Below are positions 8,240 through 18,071 of a DNA stretch of 48,963 nt, piece by piece. A program made the position numbers and the translations under genes. Position 1 is the stretch's first letter. Every line of letters begins with the position of its first letter. Under the pieces are notes generated by a model that searched no databases, was not told where the DNA came from, and worked only from the letters and a program-made list of their open reading frames with translations. This DNA comes from Kiritimatiellia bacterium (lineage in GTDB: Bacteria > Verrucomicrobiota > Kiritimatiellia > JAQICX01). The DNA lies in NCBI GenBank assembly GCA_027858345.1, contig JAQICX010000119.1, positions 1 to 48,963 on the forward strand, in the 5' to 3' direction.

Positions 8240-9295
8240 CTACGGTTGCATACCTGAACGATCAAGACCAGCTGTTTCTTCAAAACCAAACAAAACATTC
8301 ATGTTCTGCATTGCAGCCCCTGCTTGTCCTTTCATTAGATTGTCTATATAAGAGACAACTCTCAAAATGCCTGTTCGCTCATCAACAGATACTGTTAAGT
8401 TACAGAAGTTTGTGCAGCGAACATGATGAGAACCAATTGTTTTGTTTTTATCATAGACTCTAACAAATGGTTCATTTTTGTAGAAGTCTCTATAAAGCTC
8501 TAGAACCTTTTCTTCAGTCACTCCTGGGGCAACACGCCCATATAGAGTTGACATAATGCCACGGCATATTGGAAGCACCTGAGCTGTGAAAGTAAGTGTA
8601 ACCTCTGTATTTGCCAACAACCCAAGTTCTCTTTCAACTTCACATACATGTTGATGACCTGTAAGACGGTAGGCATTCATGTTTTCATATCTGTTTGGAT
8701 AATGGTGAAGTGGATTTGGTGTTTTTCCTGCACCTGATACTCCTGTTTTGCAGTCGCATATAATTCCCTTTAGATCAATAATGTTTGCCTTGGCAGCTGG
8801 TGCCAGTCCCAGAATACAGCTCACGGCAAAACATCCCGGATTTCCTGCTAGATTTGAACCTTGAAGTTCATCTCTATGTAGTTCCGGTAAGCCGTAAACA
8901 GATTCAGGAAGCAGGCCAGGGGAGTCATGACTTGTTTCTTTGTCAAGTCTCCTTGCGTATTCAGCATAGCTATCAACAGAATTGAATCTGAAGTCACCAC
9001 TGAAATCAATTACTTTTGCACCTTTGTCAAGTTCTGCCTGGGCTAGCTTCATGCCAACTCTGTCAGGCGTTGACATAAAGACAACATCACGAGGCTCTTG
9101 AGCTTCTGGCGTTTCGGCATCAATGATGTCCATGTTGCAGAATCCATCCAGATGTGGATGCAGAACGGCAATGTTCTCTCCAGTACTTCCCGGACTGATC
9201 AATGTCTTAACTTCAACCTCTGGATGAGATAGCAGCAGTTCCAAAATTCCAACTCCGCCATATCCACCAGCTCCAATTATTTTTGCCGTGATCAT
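8240..9295 (-). CDS. argC: N-acetyl-gamma-glutamyl-phosphate reductase
   Basis: A 351-residue ArgC, the NADPH-dependent third step of arginine synthesis in the cytoplasm. It has an N-terminal Rossmann motif 'GAGGYGGVGILEL', the catalytic cysteine at 155 in 'GNPGCFAV', the loop 'KTGVSGAGKTPN', and the catalytic-site histidine region 'GHQHVCEVE'. Its length is normal. It follows dapL by 11 bp in the same direction. The stop codon overlaps the edge of a dispersed hairpin (8226-8240), so the last residues border repeat DNA. Confidence 0.95.
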   Translation of the reverse strand: MITAKIIGAGGYGGVGILELLLSHPEVEVKTLISPGSTGENIAVLHPHLDGFCNMDIIDAETPEAQEPRDVVFMSTPDRVGMKLAQAELDKGAKVIDFSGDFRFNSVDSYAEYARRLDKETSHDSPGLLPESVYGLPELHRDELQGSNLAGNPGCFAVSCILGLAPAAKANIIDLKGIICDCKTGVSGAGKTPNPLHHYPNRYENMNAYRLTGHQHVCEVERELGLLANTEVTLTFTAQVLPICRGIMSTLYGRVAPGVTEEKVLELYRDFYKNEPFVRVYDKNKTIGSHHVRCTNFCNLTVSVDERTGILRVVSYIDNLMKGQAGAAMQNMNVLFGFEETAGLDRSGMQP

Positions 9296-9306
9296 ATTTT
9301 GTTATG

Positions 9307-10524
9307 TTATTCCTGTAACTTTTTCTTAAGTCTTTCAATTGCTTCAAGCACATTGTCTCTGTGTCCAAAAGCACTGAAACGAACAAATTCATTACCTGTT
9401 GCACCAAAACCTGCTCCAGGTGTTGATACCACGTGACAACTTTCAAGGATGTCTTCAAAAACATCCCATGAATTTTTGCCAGGGAAGTGTGCCCATATGT
9501 ATGGAGCATTATCACCACCATAAACTGTGATTCCAAGTTCTTGTAATGCTTCTCTAATTAAACGAGCATTCTCCATATAAAAGCTGATTCGTTCTTCAAC
9601 GACACTCCAACCCTCATCTTCCAGACATGCAATACCACCCTTTTGAATGATGTTTGATGCACCATTGAAAACTGTTGACATAATTCTTTTCCAATCAGTC
9701 AAAACAGATGATCCATCTTCAAACTTCAATTCTTTTGGAACAACAGTCCAGCCTAGACGTACACCTGTGAAACCAGCTGGTTTTGAGAATGAACTAACTT
9801 CCATTGCTACTTCTTTAGCACCTTCAATCTCAAAAATTGATTTTGGTGTGTTCGGGTCTTGAATAAATGTTGCATATGCTGAATCAAAGATAATAATTGA
9901 CTTGTTTTTCTTTGCAAAAGCAACAAGTTCTTCTAGTTGTTCTTTTGAAGCAGTTGCCCCCGTTGGGTTGTTTGGTGAACAAAAATATATTAAATCTGTT
10001 TTTGGTGTGTTTGCAAGGTCAGGAAAGAAATTATTTTCAGGCTTACATGGCATATATGCAATGTTTTTGAAATTTTTATTTTCTGCTGAATATTCTCCTG
10101 TAGCACCTATGATTACACTACCGTCAACGTATACCGGATAAGCTGGGTCTTGAACTGCAATTGTTGCATCAGCACCAAAAAGAACCTGCAATCTCCCACA
10201 GTCACATTTTGCACCATCTGAAACGCATACTTCATCAGCACCAATCCGACCATTGTAAAGTCTTTCTGTAATTTTTTCTCTTAGCTCTGTCATTCCAAGT
10301 CCTGAACCATAACCGCTATAACCATCTAGCGTAGCCATTCCTATTGCAGCATCAGCAATTGCTTTTGCAACAAATTCAGGAATTGGTTCGGTTGTGTCGC
10401 CGATACCCAAACTGATGATATTTGCATTTGGTTCTTTTTCTAAAAGAGCATTTTTTCTTCTGTTAATTTCAGGAAATAGGTAACCTGCTTGTAATTTTGC
10501 TATATTTTTGTTTCTTGTAGCCAT
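9307..10524 (-). CDS. dapL: LL-diaminopimelate aminotransferase
   Basis: A 405-residue PLP enzyme converting tetrahydrodipicolinate directly to LL-diaminopimelate. This is the short lysine/peptidoglycan route typical of plants, Chlamydiae and other PVC bacteria. Visible family marks are 'SLGIGDTTEPIP', 'YSGYGSGLG', 'SPNNPTGA' and the PLP lysine K248 in 'SSFSKPAGFTGVRLGW'. The product is the substrate of DapF, whose gene lies directly upstream and overlaps this one by 25 bp, a clear sign of co-translation. Close homologues are highly conserved, so the call is firm. Confidence 0.96.
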   Translation of the reverse strand: MATRNKNIAKLQAGYLFPEINRRKNALLEKEPNANIISLGIGDTTEPIPEFVAKAIADAAIGMATLDGYSGYGSGLGMTELREKITERLYNGRIGADEVCVSDGAKCDCGRLQVLFGADATIAVQDPAYPVYVDGSVIIGATGEYSAENKNFKNIAYMPCKPENNFFPDLANTPKTDLIYFCSPNNPTGATASKEQLEELVAFAKKNKSIIIFDSAYATFIQDPNTPKSIFEIEGAKEVAMEVSSFSKPAGFTGVRLGWTVVPKELKFEDGSSVLTDWKRIMSTVFNGASNIIQKGGIACLEDEGWSVVEERISFYMENARLIREALQELGITVYGGDNAPYIWAHFPGKNSWDVFEDILESCHVVSTPGAGFGATGNEFVRFSAFGHRDNVLEAIERLKKKLQE

Positions 10525-11348
10525 GATTTATTAATTTCTCCATTAAAAACGGTAGTCGCACCGCCTGTAAGTTTTATGTTATTGTTATTAATATTTATAT
10601 TTAAAATACCACCCGGCATATGTACATCAGTGTCATCGCCAGTATATTCGTTTAGTTTTGATGCATAAGCAATTGCTGATGCCCCCGATCCGCAGGATAA
10701 TGTTTCGCCTGCACCCCGTTCCCAAACTCTTGCATGCAAAGTGTATGAGTTAATTACTTTAACAAATTCAACATTTGTCTTCTCTGGGAAAAATGATGAT
10801 TTTTCCAGCTCCGGAGCATATTTATCAAAGTCATTAAAGTCTTCCACAAATACCACACAATGAGGGTTTCCAACCGACAACGATGTAATATATAGGATTT
10901 TGTCCAAAATGTTAATACCAAAGTTCTTAATTACATCATTTTTTTTGTCTGCAAAGGGTATTAGCTCTGGTAAAAGAATTACTTTTCCCATTTCAACTGA
11001 TATGCTTTGAACATTATTAGATGAATCCAGGTTGATTGTTGCTTTATTTATGTTGGCAGGTGTCTCAAAAGTTACAACATTTTGAGAAATTAGTTTTTCG
11101 TCAAAAACGTACTTTGCCAAGGCTCTCAAGCCATTTCCACATGTTTGAGCTGTTGAACCATCACTATTCCATATGCTTATCTTGAAATCGGCCTTTTCAC
11201 TTTTATCAATTGCTAAAATCTGGTCGCAACCAATACCTGTTTTACGGTTTGACAATTTTTTAAAAAAGCCATCCGTTTGATTGGTCAGATTCTGAAAAGC
11301 AAAGACTATGAAGTCATTGCCTGTGCCATGCATTTTTGTGAATTTCAT
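10500..11348 (-). CDS. dapF: Diaminopimelate epimerase
   Basis: A 282-residue DapF that converts LL- to meso-diaminopimelate for lysine and peptidoglycan. Both catalytic cysteines are present: C70 in '[12 protein letters not shown]' and C219 in '[12 protein letters not shown]'. The N-terminus '[13 protein letters not shown]' is the family signature. The start overlaps the stop of the upstream sigma54-activator gene by 4 bp, and its end overlaps dapL by 25 bp. The four genes therefore look like one transcript. Confidence 0.96.
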   Translation of the reverse strand: MKFTKMHGTGNDFIVFAFQNLTNQTDGFFKKLSNRKTGIGCDQILAIDKSEKADFKISIWNSDGSTAQTCGNGLRALAKYVFDEKLISQNVVTFETPANINKATINLDSSNNVQSISVEMGKVILLPELIPFADKKNDVIKNFGINILDKILYITSLSVGNPHCVVFVEDFNDFDKYAPELEKSSFFPEKTNVEFVKVINSYTLHARVWERGAGETLSCGSGASAIAYASKLNEYTGDDTDVHMPGGILNININNNNIKLTGGATTVFNGEINKSWLQETKI

Positions 11349-12910
11349 TTGAAGTCTTTTGTTCCAATTTCAAATTGAGCAATTTTATAATTTATAATTC
11401 GAGGTGTAGTTTTTAGTTCTCTTGCAGCAGCAGCAGCGTTTCCGCAATTTTCTTTGAGTACTTTTTCAATTATTTTCTTCTCATATGCAGAAACCATATC
11501 TTTAAAAGAACCATTAATAACAACATCTGTGTCTTGTTCAGTTATGCCGTCTATATCTGCCAATCCCATAGTTGCATCCTGTATGTCAGGAGGAAGATTA
11601 TAAGAGTTAATTTCACTGTCATTGCATGTCAGTACAGCTCTCTCAATGCAGTTTCCCAGCTCTCTTACGTTACCAGGCCATTCATAACTCAGAAGAATTC
11701 TTTGTGCAGAAGGTGATGTTGAAGTAACGTTTTTTCCATACTCTTTGTTATATTTGGTATAGAAGAATTCACATAATGGTATTATATCAGATACTCTATC
11801 TTTCAGAGGAGGAAGCTGAATTGAAAAGACATTAAGTCTATAGAATAAATCTTCTCTGAATTCACCTTTCTTCATTGCCTCTTCTAGATTTTTACTTGTT
11901 GCAGCGATAACACGCACATTAACCTTTATTGTTTTGTTACTGCCGACACGTTCAAAAGTTTGTTCCTGAAGGACTCTTAACAAACGTGCTTGAACTGCAA
12001 GAGAAATGTCACCAATTTCATCTAGAAAGATTGTTCCGCCATCAGCCTCCTCAAAACGCCCTTTCCGTTGTGCTGAAGCACCTGTAAAAGCACCTTTTTC
12101 ATGTCCAAACAATTCACTTTCAATGAGGTTTTCCGCAAGAGCAGAGCAGTTAACAGCAAGTAATTTTTCATTGCGTCTTTGGCTATGATTATGTATTGCC
12201 TGTGCCACCAGCTCTTTTCCTGTTCCAGATTGTCCTCGAAGCAGTGTCGTTGCCGTACTCATTGATACTTGTTGAATTTGCTTGTAGACATGCTGCATCT
12301 GTGGCGAGTTACCTATAATATTGTTTGGGCGGTGGATTTCGCCAAACTGTGCCTTTAGTTTGCGGTTTTCTTCCTCAAGCTTTGTCTGCTCGGCAATTTT
12401 GGATCTGATTACTGAAACGTGTGTTGCAATGATATTTGTGACAGTAAATAGGAACTTTTTGATGATAAGAATATCGTCTTTGCTGGCGTTTTCTGAATAA
12501 ATACTCAGTGTTCCAATTACTGTGTTATCGAAAAGTATTGGAATGCAGAAATGAGAAAATTTCTTTTTTTTGTCAAAGCCAATTTTATTATCAAATTCTT
12601 TAGAATCTCTGATATCCTTGGTGATGATTGAGTTCTTGGTTTGTGCAACTTTGCCGATTATTCCTTGTCCTGTGTAATAGATTCGTTGTGTTTGTTGTTC
12701 AGGAGGTATGCCGTAAGAGCTTGCCATCTTGTATACGTCTGTATCTGATTCCTTTAACGTAAATGCACCTCTTACAAGATTCGCTCGTTTGGAAAGTGTA
12801 ACCAATATATCGAATAACAAAGAAACAACTTGTTGTTTTTGGGTCATTATTTGTGATATATCATTGATAAGATCCATGTCTATTGACTGGTTATTTACAT
12901 TATCTGTCAT
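11345..12910 (-). CDS. Sigma54-dependent transcriptional activator (GAF-AAA+-Fis, NifA-like)
   Basis: A 521-residue enhancer-binding protein. An N-terminal GAF sensor spans about 30-170. The AAA+ core has Walker A 'GQSGTGKE' (226-233), the sigma54-contacting loop GAFTGA (273-278) and Walker B '[11 protein letters not shown]' (291-301). A Fis-type helix-turn-helix lies at the C-terminus ('[22 protein letters not shown]'-like). The order and HTH resemble NifA. It overlaps dapF by 4 bp, an unexpected partner for such a regulator. No receiver domain is present, so it is not a two-component regulator. Targets and ligand cannot be read from the sequence. Confidence 0.9.
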   Translation of the reverse strand: MTDNVNNQSIDMDLINDISQIMTQKQQVVSLLFDILVTLSKRANLVRGAFTLKESDTDVYKMASSYGIPPEQQTQRIYYTGQGIIGKVAQTKNSIITKDIRDSKEFDNKIGFDKKKKFSHFCIPILFDNTVIGTLSIYSENASKDDILIIKKFLFTVTNIIATHVSVIRSKIAEQTKLEEENRKLKAQFGEIHRPNNIIGNSPQMQHVYKQIQQVSMSTATTLLRGQSGTGKELVAQAIHNHSQRRNEKLLAVNCSALAENLIESELFGHEKGAFTGASAQRKGRFEEADGGTIFLDEIGDISLAVQARLLRVLQEQTFERVGSNKTIKVNVRVIAATSKNLEEAMKKGEFREDLFYRLNVFSIQLPPLKDRVSDIIPLCEFFYTKYNKEYGKNVTSTSPSAQRILLSYEWPGNVRELGNCIERAVLTCNDSEINSYNLPPDIQDATMGLADIDGITEQDTDVVINGSFKDMVSAYEKKIIEKVLKENCGNAAAAARELKTTPRIINYKIAQFEIGTKDFK

Positions 12911-13100
12911 ATATATTTACCTTCTTCATTATAATTAGAAACTCTTTCAAATTACGGTCGCAAGTATAGTGATTTGTTGAAGTAATATAAAGCAAAAAGA
13001 GCAACTTTTTTGTAAAAAATGACATTTTTGTAATTTTATTGCTTTTTTAAATATTAGACATCCAATGATAAAGGAAACACCCCTCCCACCAAAAGGCATT
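12911..13100. other. Gene-free upstream region of the regulator operon
   Basis: About 190 bases upstream of the minus-strand activator, very A/T-rich (12960-13070), with no gene. It probably contains that operon's promoter. A -24/-12 sigma54 promoter pattern was not found by eye. Confidence 0.4.
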
Positions 13101-13271
13101 CCACCGAAAAATCAAACATGAATTTCAACTATTGATTTTTCAAATCCTTTTTTTTTGACGATGAGGACATCGTCGCTCCCATTTTCCAAGACCGCGGTTG
13201 TTTGTATGCCGGGAGTCCCGGTCTGCGGGATCCTCGTTGTCATAGCTATAGTCAACCAAAAAATCAAGAAC
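13101..13271 (+). repeat. Dispersed repeat family A/B (B-type), copy B1
   Basis: The right end is 'gtcaaccaaaaaatcaag' (13252-13269). The left end 'ttgatttttcaaat' is near 13132, with an extra family end 'ccaccgaaaaatcaa' at 13101. Inside, 'gacgatgagga' and 'tcgctcccatt' flank a tiny insert, and 'gggagtcccggtctgcggga' plus 'tcctcgttgtcata' (13211-13244) match copies near 25618 and 42299. It lies in the promoter region of the GH172 gene. Confidence 0.8.
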
Positions 13272-13354
13272 AAGAGTCTTGTATTGCAAAAGATGTTTGA
13301 CTTGCGTGCTTGTATTTATTAAAGTTCCGAAAATATTAATTAAGGAGTCTAGAT

Positions 13355-14506
13355 ATGTTTGATGGTTTAATGTGTAATATGAGTAATTTAGCCCGTTTGT
13401 CTAATGCCAAGAGTCGTTCGATATGCGGAGAGAATCGTAGCGGAGCAAAATCAGGTGGTGCTCGTGAGTTTCCCCCTGTAGATGAAAATGGTAATCCGAC
13501 TGGTTGTGCTAGAGACTTAGGGCAGGGTTGGAAAGTTCATCCATGTGATGATATTAAGATTGGTGAAACTTTTGTTCTGGCAGATATTGAAGGATCTGGC
13601 TGTATACAGCATATTTGGATGACCCCAACCGGTGATTACCGTACAACAATCCTTAGAATTTATTATGATGGTTCAGATATACCAGCAGTAGAGTGTCCTA
13701 TCGGCGATTTTTTTGCATCAGCTTTCACAAGTTATAGTACTTATGCAAATATCAGTTCTCAGGCTGTTTGTGTGAATCCAGGTAATGCATTTAACTGTTA
13801 TTGGCCAATGCCTTTTAAAAAGAGAATTTTAATCACACTCGAAAACGTTAGTGAACTTGAAATTAAAGGAATTTTTTATCAAATTGATTATGCTTTAAAT
13901 GATGTACCTGAAGATACTGCATATTTTCATGCACAATTTCGCAGAGTTAACCCACTCAAAAAAGGTGATGTTTATACTATTGCAGATAACATAAAAGGTA
14001 AGGGACACTACGTTGGAACTTATCTTGCCTGGCAGATTAATAATAATGGTTGGTGGGGTGAAGGTGAAATCAAGTTTTATATGGATGGCGACTGTGATCC
14101 GGCATTGAGCGATGGCAAAGAAGTTGCAGGTTCAACAGGATTCCCTACAATATGTGGAACTGGTACTGAAGACTATTTTTGTGGCTCATATAATTTTGAG
14201 AATAAGGCGACCAAAGAGTATCAGGAATATACAAATGCATATGCAGGTGTTCCTCACATTATGCGTCCAAATTCAGGGAATATGTATGATGCAAATTTGC
14301 GTTTCAGCATGTATCGCTGGCATATTACAGACCCAATTCGCTTTGAAAAAGATCTTAAGGTTACGATTCAGGCTATGGGCTGGCAACGTGGTGGCAGATA
14401 TTTGCCTTTGCAGGACGATATTGCTTCGGTTGCTTTCTGGTATCAGATTGGTCAGACTGAGCCTTTCCCTGAATTACCTTGTGCTGATGATCTGATGATC
14501 AATTAA
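13355..14506 (+). CDS. GH172 (DUF2961) glycoside hydrolase, cytoplasmic
   Basis: A 383-residue DUF2961 protein, now family GH172. Characterised members are difructose-anhydride I synthase/hydrolase and exo-alpha-D-arabinofuranosidases, so a furanoside (fructose or arabinose) is the expected substrate. The conserved core is present, including 'WWGEGEIKFYMDGD' and 'CGTGTEDYF' (268-275), where Glu272 is a candidate catalytic residue. There is no signal peptide, so it acts inside the cell. The ATG at 13355 follows 'taaggag' and matches the family N-terminus ('MFDGL...NLARLS...SRS'). It stands alone on the plus strand. Confidence 0.92.
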   Translation: MFDGLMCNMSNLARLSNAKSRSICGENRSGAKSGGAREFPPVDENGNPTGCARDLGQGWKVHPCDDIKIGETFVLADIEGSGCIQHIWMTPTGDYRTTILRIYYDGSDIPAVECPIGDFFASAFTSYSTYANISSQAVCVNPGNAFNCYWPMPFKKRILITLENVSELEIKGIFYQIDYALNDVPEDTAYFHAQFRRVNPLKKGDVYTIADNIKGKGHYVGTYLAWQINNNGWWGEGEIKFYMDGDCDPALSDGKEVAGSTGFPTICGTGTEDYFCGSYNFENKATKEYQEYTNAYAGVPHIMRPNSGNMYDANLRFSMYRWHITDPIRFEKDLKVTIQAMGWQRGGRYLPLQDDIASVAFWYQIGQTEPFPELPCADDLMIN

Positions 14507-14904
14507 GGTCAGGTGAATATTTATGAGGTCTGGTGGTGTGACCACAACACCAGTATCTGATAAAGCCCGGCATCACTGGACATAAAAGCAACTGATGTCG
14601 ACCTAATCAATCAATTTTTGCAGGCTCTGACTAGGGCGTACATGCCACACTGATTATCACGGATAATAAAATCTAGGACTCATGACTCTAGACTAAAGAA
14701 AAAATCCATTAGAGAATCGAATTCCACCTTTCTATTGTTCAACGTATGACCTGTCGCACCGTCTTGTCGAGCCGTGGTTTCGACAGCGTCCTGCATAGTT
14801 AGCAGAACGAAGAAGGAAGTTATTAGGATGTGTCAAATATAGGACAAGAATTTAATGAAACAAAATATGTTTGTAAGTCATGTGCAGATGAAAAAAGCTA
14901 AAGG
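14507..14904. other. Gene-free stretch downstream of GH172
   Basis: No gene is supported. A hairpin with arms ctggtg/caccag (14528-14551) lies 22 bp after the GH172 stop and may act as a weak terminator, though it lacks a T-run. The segment 14755-14800 has several short inverted words (tcgagccgtggtttcgaca). It could be repeat debris, and nothing marks it clearly as an RNA gene. Confidence 0.4.
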
Positions 14905-15816
14905 TTATTTTTTGTTTTCTTCTTTTCTGAATAGGCGTTTGCGGAGTAGGTGTAGTTTGACCATTTCAGGAGCAAGAAAGTCAACACTTCTGAGCTCTTT
15001 CATATTTATTTTGCAATGTCGATCCGCAAGATAGTATTGAAGTAGAATATCTCTTACCTGCTTTTTAACTACACTTGCATTCTTCTTCCCCACAAGGTTG
15101 TTGAAATTTATTATGCAGTTAAGTACTTTCTGTATGTTTCGGCAGTAGTTATCAGCCTGACTCTTGTTCATTATAGAAGTTTCGTTATCTCTTAGATAAT
15201 AGTAATAACCTTTATCGTTGTAATAAATCTTTAGCGCATAAAACATTGCTTTATAGTTAAAAAGAAGATCTTCTCCAATATAGATATCTGGAGCAAAATA
15301 TATGTGATTATTAATAATTAGTTCTGTTCTATATAGTTTGTTCCAAACAACGGCATTCTTGTTCAGGATTATGTTGCTGAAAAACAGCTCTTTTGGCTCA
15401 TCAAGCATTTTGATGTTATAATCAATTTCTATTTCTGCTTTAACCTGTTTTGTTTTGCCAATGACAATGTGTGCATCCTTTGTAACAGCGGTGTGAACTA
15501 AATTTTCAATCCAATCATTTGATATATAGTCATCACTATCAACAAAGGTTATATACTCACCAGTTACTTTTCTAAGTGCATTGTTTCTGGATATGGATAC
15601 CTGTCGGTTGCTTGTGTTATGGAAATAGAAGAATCTTTCATCTGTTTTGATAAAATCATGTATGATTTTTTCAGTATTATCAGTTGAACAATCATCAATG
15701 ATAATAACCTCAAGATTTCGGTATGATGAGTTGGCAATACTCTCCAGCGACTGCAACACAAATTCCTGTGCATTGTAAACCGGCATGATTATACTGACTT
15801 TTTTATTACTATTCAT
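14905..15816 (-). CDS. Family 2 glycosyltransferase
   Basis: A 303-residue GT-A fold glycosyltransferase, probably adding a sugar to a surface polysaccharide or lipid-linked glycan at the inner face of the membrane. The N-terminus 'VSIIMPVYNAQEFVLQSLES' and the acidic motifs 'IIIDDCSTDNT' (DD41-42) and 'FVDSDDY' (DSDD 93-96) are standard for GT2. The basic C-terminal tail (LLRKRLFRKEENKK) suggests peripheral membrane contact. It follows the O-antigen ligase/polymerase gene by 11 bp on the same strand. The donor and acceptor sugars are not known. Confidence 0.9.
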   Translation of the reverse strand: MNSNKKVSIIMPVYNAQEFVLQSLESIANSSYRNLEVIIIDDCSTDNTEKIIHDFIKTDERFFYFHNTSNRQVSISRNNALRKVTGEYITFVDSDDYISNDWIENLVHTAVTKDAHIVIGKTKQVKAEIEIDYNIKMLDEPKELFFSNIILNKNAVVWNKLYRTELIINNHIYFAPDIYIGEDLLFNYKAMFYALKIYYNDKGYYYYLRDNETSIMNKSQADNYCRNIQKVLNCIINFNNLVGKKNASVVKKQVRDILLQYYLADRHCKINMKELRSVDFLAPEMVKLHLLRKRLFRKEENKK

Positions 15817-15827
15817 ACGTTATATCT

Positions 15828-17036
15828 CTAATTTTGAATTGCAAGGTTATCTTTTTTACTTTGGGATAGGCACAAACCTATTAACAAGTATACATAAACA
15901 TATCCAACTCTTTCAAATAAATAAACTTCAAAAATGTTATGAAATTCAAATGCAATGAACAAGTATAATATGAATGCGCCAATTATACTCTTTCTGTTTT
16001 TTATTAACAACCATAATAATGAAATTTTGAATATTAGCCATGTTATTATTCCTACTATTCCGGTTTCGGCAAGCATACAAAGAAATTCATTGTGTGCGTG
16101 CCAAAATGCCCACTCATACTCTTTGTTCTTAAGATCAATATGATCTTTATTAAATCTTTTGTAGCCGACTCCATTGATGGGGTTTTCTTTAAAAACTTCA
16201 ACGGCTCTTTTCCATATGCATAATCTTCCTCTATTGCTTCCCTGTGTCTTGTCAAATATACTGGTAACACGATCTGTAGTAGTTTTCACCAAATCCTTGT
16301 TAGTAAAAAATACAATTGCAGATATCGCAACAATAGCTGCCAGTATTAACGGTAACCACTTAATTATTCGTGTTTTTAGCTCTAGAATTACTATCACTGG
16401 GGTTAATGCTGCAAATGTTAAATATGACCCTCGAACCTGTTGGATGGCAATTAGGTATAGATAAAAAACTATATTTATTGTAGAAAGAAACTGTATCAGT
16501 TTACCTTTTGATTTGAGCAGGAGTGTGAGAAAAAATACGTATCCTGAGAACGCTATAAGTGATGAATTCATAAAAAAATTGGAAAAGCAGTACTCTCTTT
16601 CCGAGTAGCCGCTAACAATCGGGAATGCATTGATTCTAATCAAACCATATATTGCTAATGCACCAAACAAAATAATAAAGTAGTTCTTTAGCTCTTTTAT
16701 GGGTTTGTATTGATACATTAAAATAGGCAATGATATTATGCGTGCTACACGTAAACAATTTTTGAAGATTCGTGTATTACCTTCGTCAACAGCGCTAATA
16801 AACAGTCCTGCCATTGCAATACAGAAAACAATCTCTAAACCACTTTTCTTATAGCCATCTTTTGTGACTTTGAGGATTGCCAATATGAGATAGAAAAAGA
16901 AAATTTCATTGATAAGCACTGGAGATATGATAAAGAATGGCAGTATCACAAAGGTAGCCCATTTGTATATTAGGTCAAAGTTTATCTTATCCAATATAGT
17001 TATAAATTTTTCTTTTATCATATTACGACAATCCAT
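15828..17036 (-). CDS. O-antigen ligase/polymerase (Wzy/WaaL-type) membrane protein
   Basis: A multi-pass inner-membrane protein of about 400 residues with the Wzy_C/O-antigen ligase pattern: many hydrophobic segments, 'QQVRGSYLTF', and the periplasmic stretch 'GSNRGRLCIWKRAVEVF' followed by 'PINGVGYKRF' and 'HAHNEFLCMLAETG'. It would ligate or polymerise lipid-linked polysaccharide. A TTG at 17069 extends the frame, but ATG 17036 or 17021 is more natural; neither has a strong ribosome-binding site. It sits upstream of a GT2 gene, so this pair is a small surface-glycan unit. Confidence 0.85.
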   Translation of the reverse strand: MDCRNMIKEKFITILDKINFDLIYKWATFVILPFFIISPVLINEIFFFYLILAILKVTKDGYKKSGLEIVFCIAMAGLFISAVDEGNTRIFKNCLRVARIISLPILMYQYKPIKELKNYFIILFGALAIYGLIRINAFPIVSGYSEREYCFSNFFMNSSLIAFSGYVFFLTLLLKSKGKLIQFLSTINIVFYLYLIAIQQVRGSYLTFAALTPVIVILELKTRIIKWLPLILAAIVAISAIVFFTNKDLVKTTTDRVTSIFDKTQGSNRGRLCIWKRAVEVFKENPINGVGYKRFNKDHIDLKNKEYEWAFWHAHNEFLCMLAETGIVGIITWLIFKISLLWLLIKNRKSIIGAFILYLFIAFEFHNIFEVYLFERVGYVYVYLLIGLCLSQSKKDNLAIQN

Positions 17037-17110
17037 TGTTATAATTTCAGCGAAGTTTAGCAAAACCAAATTACATGGTCAAGAGGCAATCAATTCTTCC
17101 AACTTAAACT

Positions 17111-17350
17111 CTTGATTTTTCGGTTGAATGCCCTTTTCGGCGGGGGCACGGACCCCGACCCTACAATTGTTGGAGCAGAAAACAACACTAACTTGTTGAT
17201 TGCAGGTGTCTTCTGTAGGGTCGAGGTCCTTGACCTCGCCTTTAAAATGTTTTTTTCAAAAGTATCACCCAAAAACGAGAAAAGCAAAAACTCATTCCCT
17301 GATTTTATTGACTTAAACGCACGTATTTATCTCCAAGCGAAAAATTAAGG
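17111..17350 (+). mobile_element. Repeat family A, copy A1 (MITE-like, 240 bp)
   Basis: The ends are inverted: cttgatttttcggttgaat (17111-17129) and 'ccaagcgaaaaattaagg' (17333-17350). Inside are 'cacggaccccgaccctaca' and, further on, 'tgtagggtcgaggtccttg', two hairpin-capable blocks facing each other, then 'agtatcaccc'. The same order occurs on the opposite strand at 37790-38026. A frame runs through it, but it is made of repeat sequence and is not called as a gene. No transposase is present. Confidence 0.85.
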
Positions 17351-17351
17351 A

Positions 17352-17558
17352 CTTAAACCCTTGATTTTTCGGTTGTATTCTTTTTTTTGTTTAAATTTTG
17401 GAAAGCCATTCTTACCAAAACAAGTCACCTGCGTGACAGCAAGAAAAAACTTCAATACCAGCACATCTTTCATCCCGCCTTGCGGGACTGATAAGTCCAG
17501 CTGCAGAATAAGGTGTACACTTGTACTATCTTACTGCTTCCCAAGCAAACTCAACAAT
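17352..17558. repeat. Partial family A end and repeat debris
   Basis: A second copy of the family A left end, with the same preceding bases (cttaaacccttgatttttcg, from 17352), directly follows copy A1. The segment 17379-17425, containing 'ttggaaagccattcttacc', matches the reverse strand near 41998-42020. A short hairpin 'cccgccttgcggg' lies at 17474-17486. No gene is present. Confidence 0.65.
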
Positions 17559-18071
17559 TTAGTCTGAGTATTTAATTTGTTTTATATTTTTTATGTATAT
17601 TCTTGGTTTGTTGTCTGTTTTACCAATTCCAACACTACCGCTTAATACGTTGATTTTATCACCTTGATTCGGCACATCTGATTCTAAAATTGATAGCTTA
17701 GGCTTAGGTGAATACGCAATCCTGATTTCATCTTTTCCATCTTTTAGAATAAATGAAAAATATTCAATATATCCATCTTTGTTTGAATCAGCAACTTTAT
17801 ATGGATTTGTTTTGATAGTTCCTTCAACACTGATTGTTGCGTAATTCATCATTTTTGTGATTGAACCTATCGGGGTGAAACGATCTTCTTGAAAAACTGC
17901 ATACATTGTTAAATATACGATTCCGAGAATTGCAGTTGCAACAGCAAGAGATAACATTAACATTCTTGCTTTGAAATTTCTAGTTTTGATTTCACAAAAG
18001 GGACACACTAACTCTGTCCCGATAAAACGATCACAGACAGGACAATTAGATGTGTCTTTTTTGCTAGTCAT
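17559..18071 (-). CDS. Membrane protein with N-terminal zinc ribbon and C-terminal OB-like domain
   Basis: A 170-residue protein. A four-cysteine zinc ribbon (CPVC...CPFC, Cys10/13/23/26) is followed by one transmembrane segment (about 37-60) and a soluble region of short beta strands ending 'PRIYIKNIKQIKYSD'. The soluble part reads like a small OB-fold, but that is inferred. ATG 18071, with ggagag upstream, is preferred over an ATG at 18089. The 5' end overlaps the upstream CBS-domain gene by 8 bp, making it the last gene of a four-gene unit. Its function is unknown. Confidence 0.75.
   Translation of the reverse strand: MTSKKDTSNCPVCDRFIGTELVCPFCEIKTRNFKARMLMLSLAVATAILGIVYLTMYAVFQEDRFTPIGSITKMMNYATISVEGTIKTNPYKVADSNKDGYIEYFSFILKDGKDEIRIAYSPKPKLSILESDVPNQGDKINVLSGSVGIGKTDNKPRIYIKNIKQIKYSD

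Noticed and set aside
14755-14904. Possible small RNA
   Set aside because: A few inverted words are present but no promoter, terminator or known fold can be supported.
17112-17348. Open frame of 78 codons
   Set aside because: It coincides with repeat copy A1. The matching element A2 encodes nothing similar, so the frame is chance.
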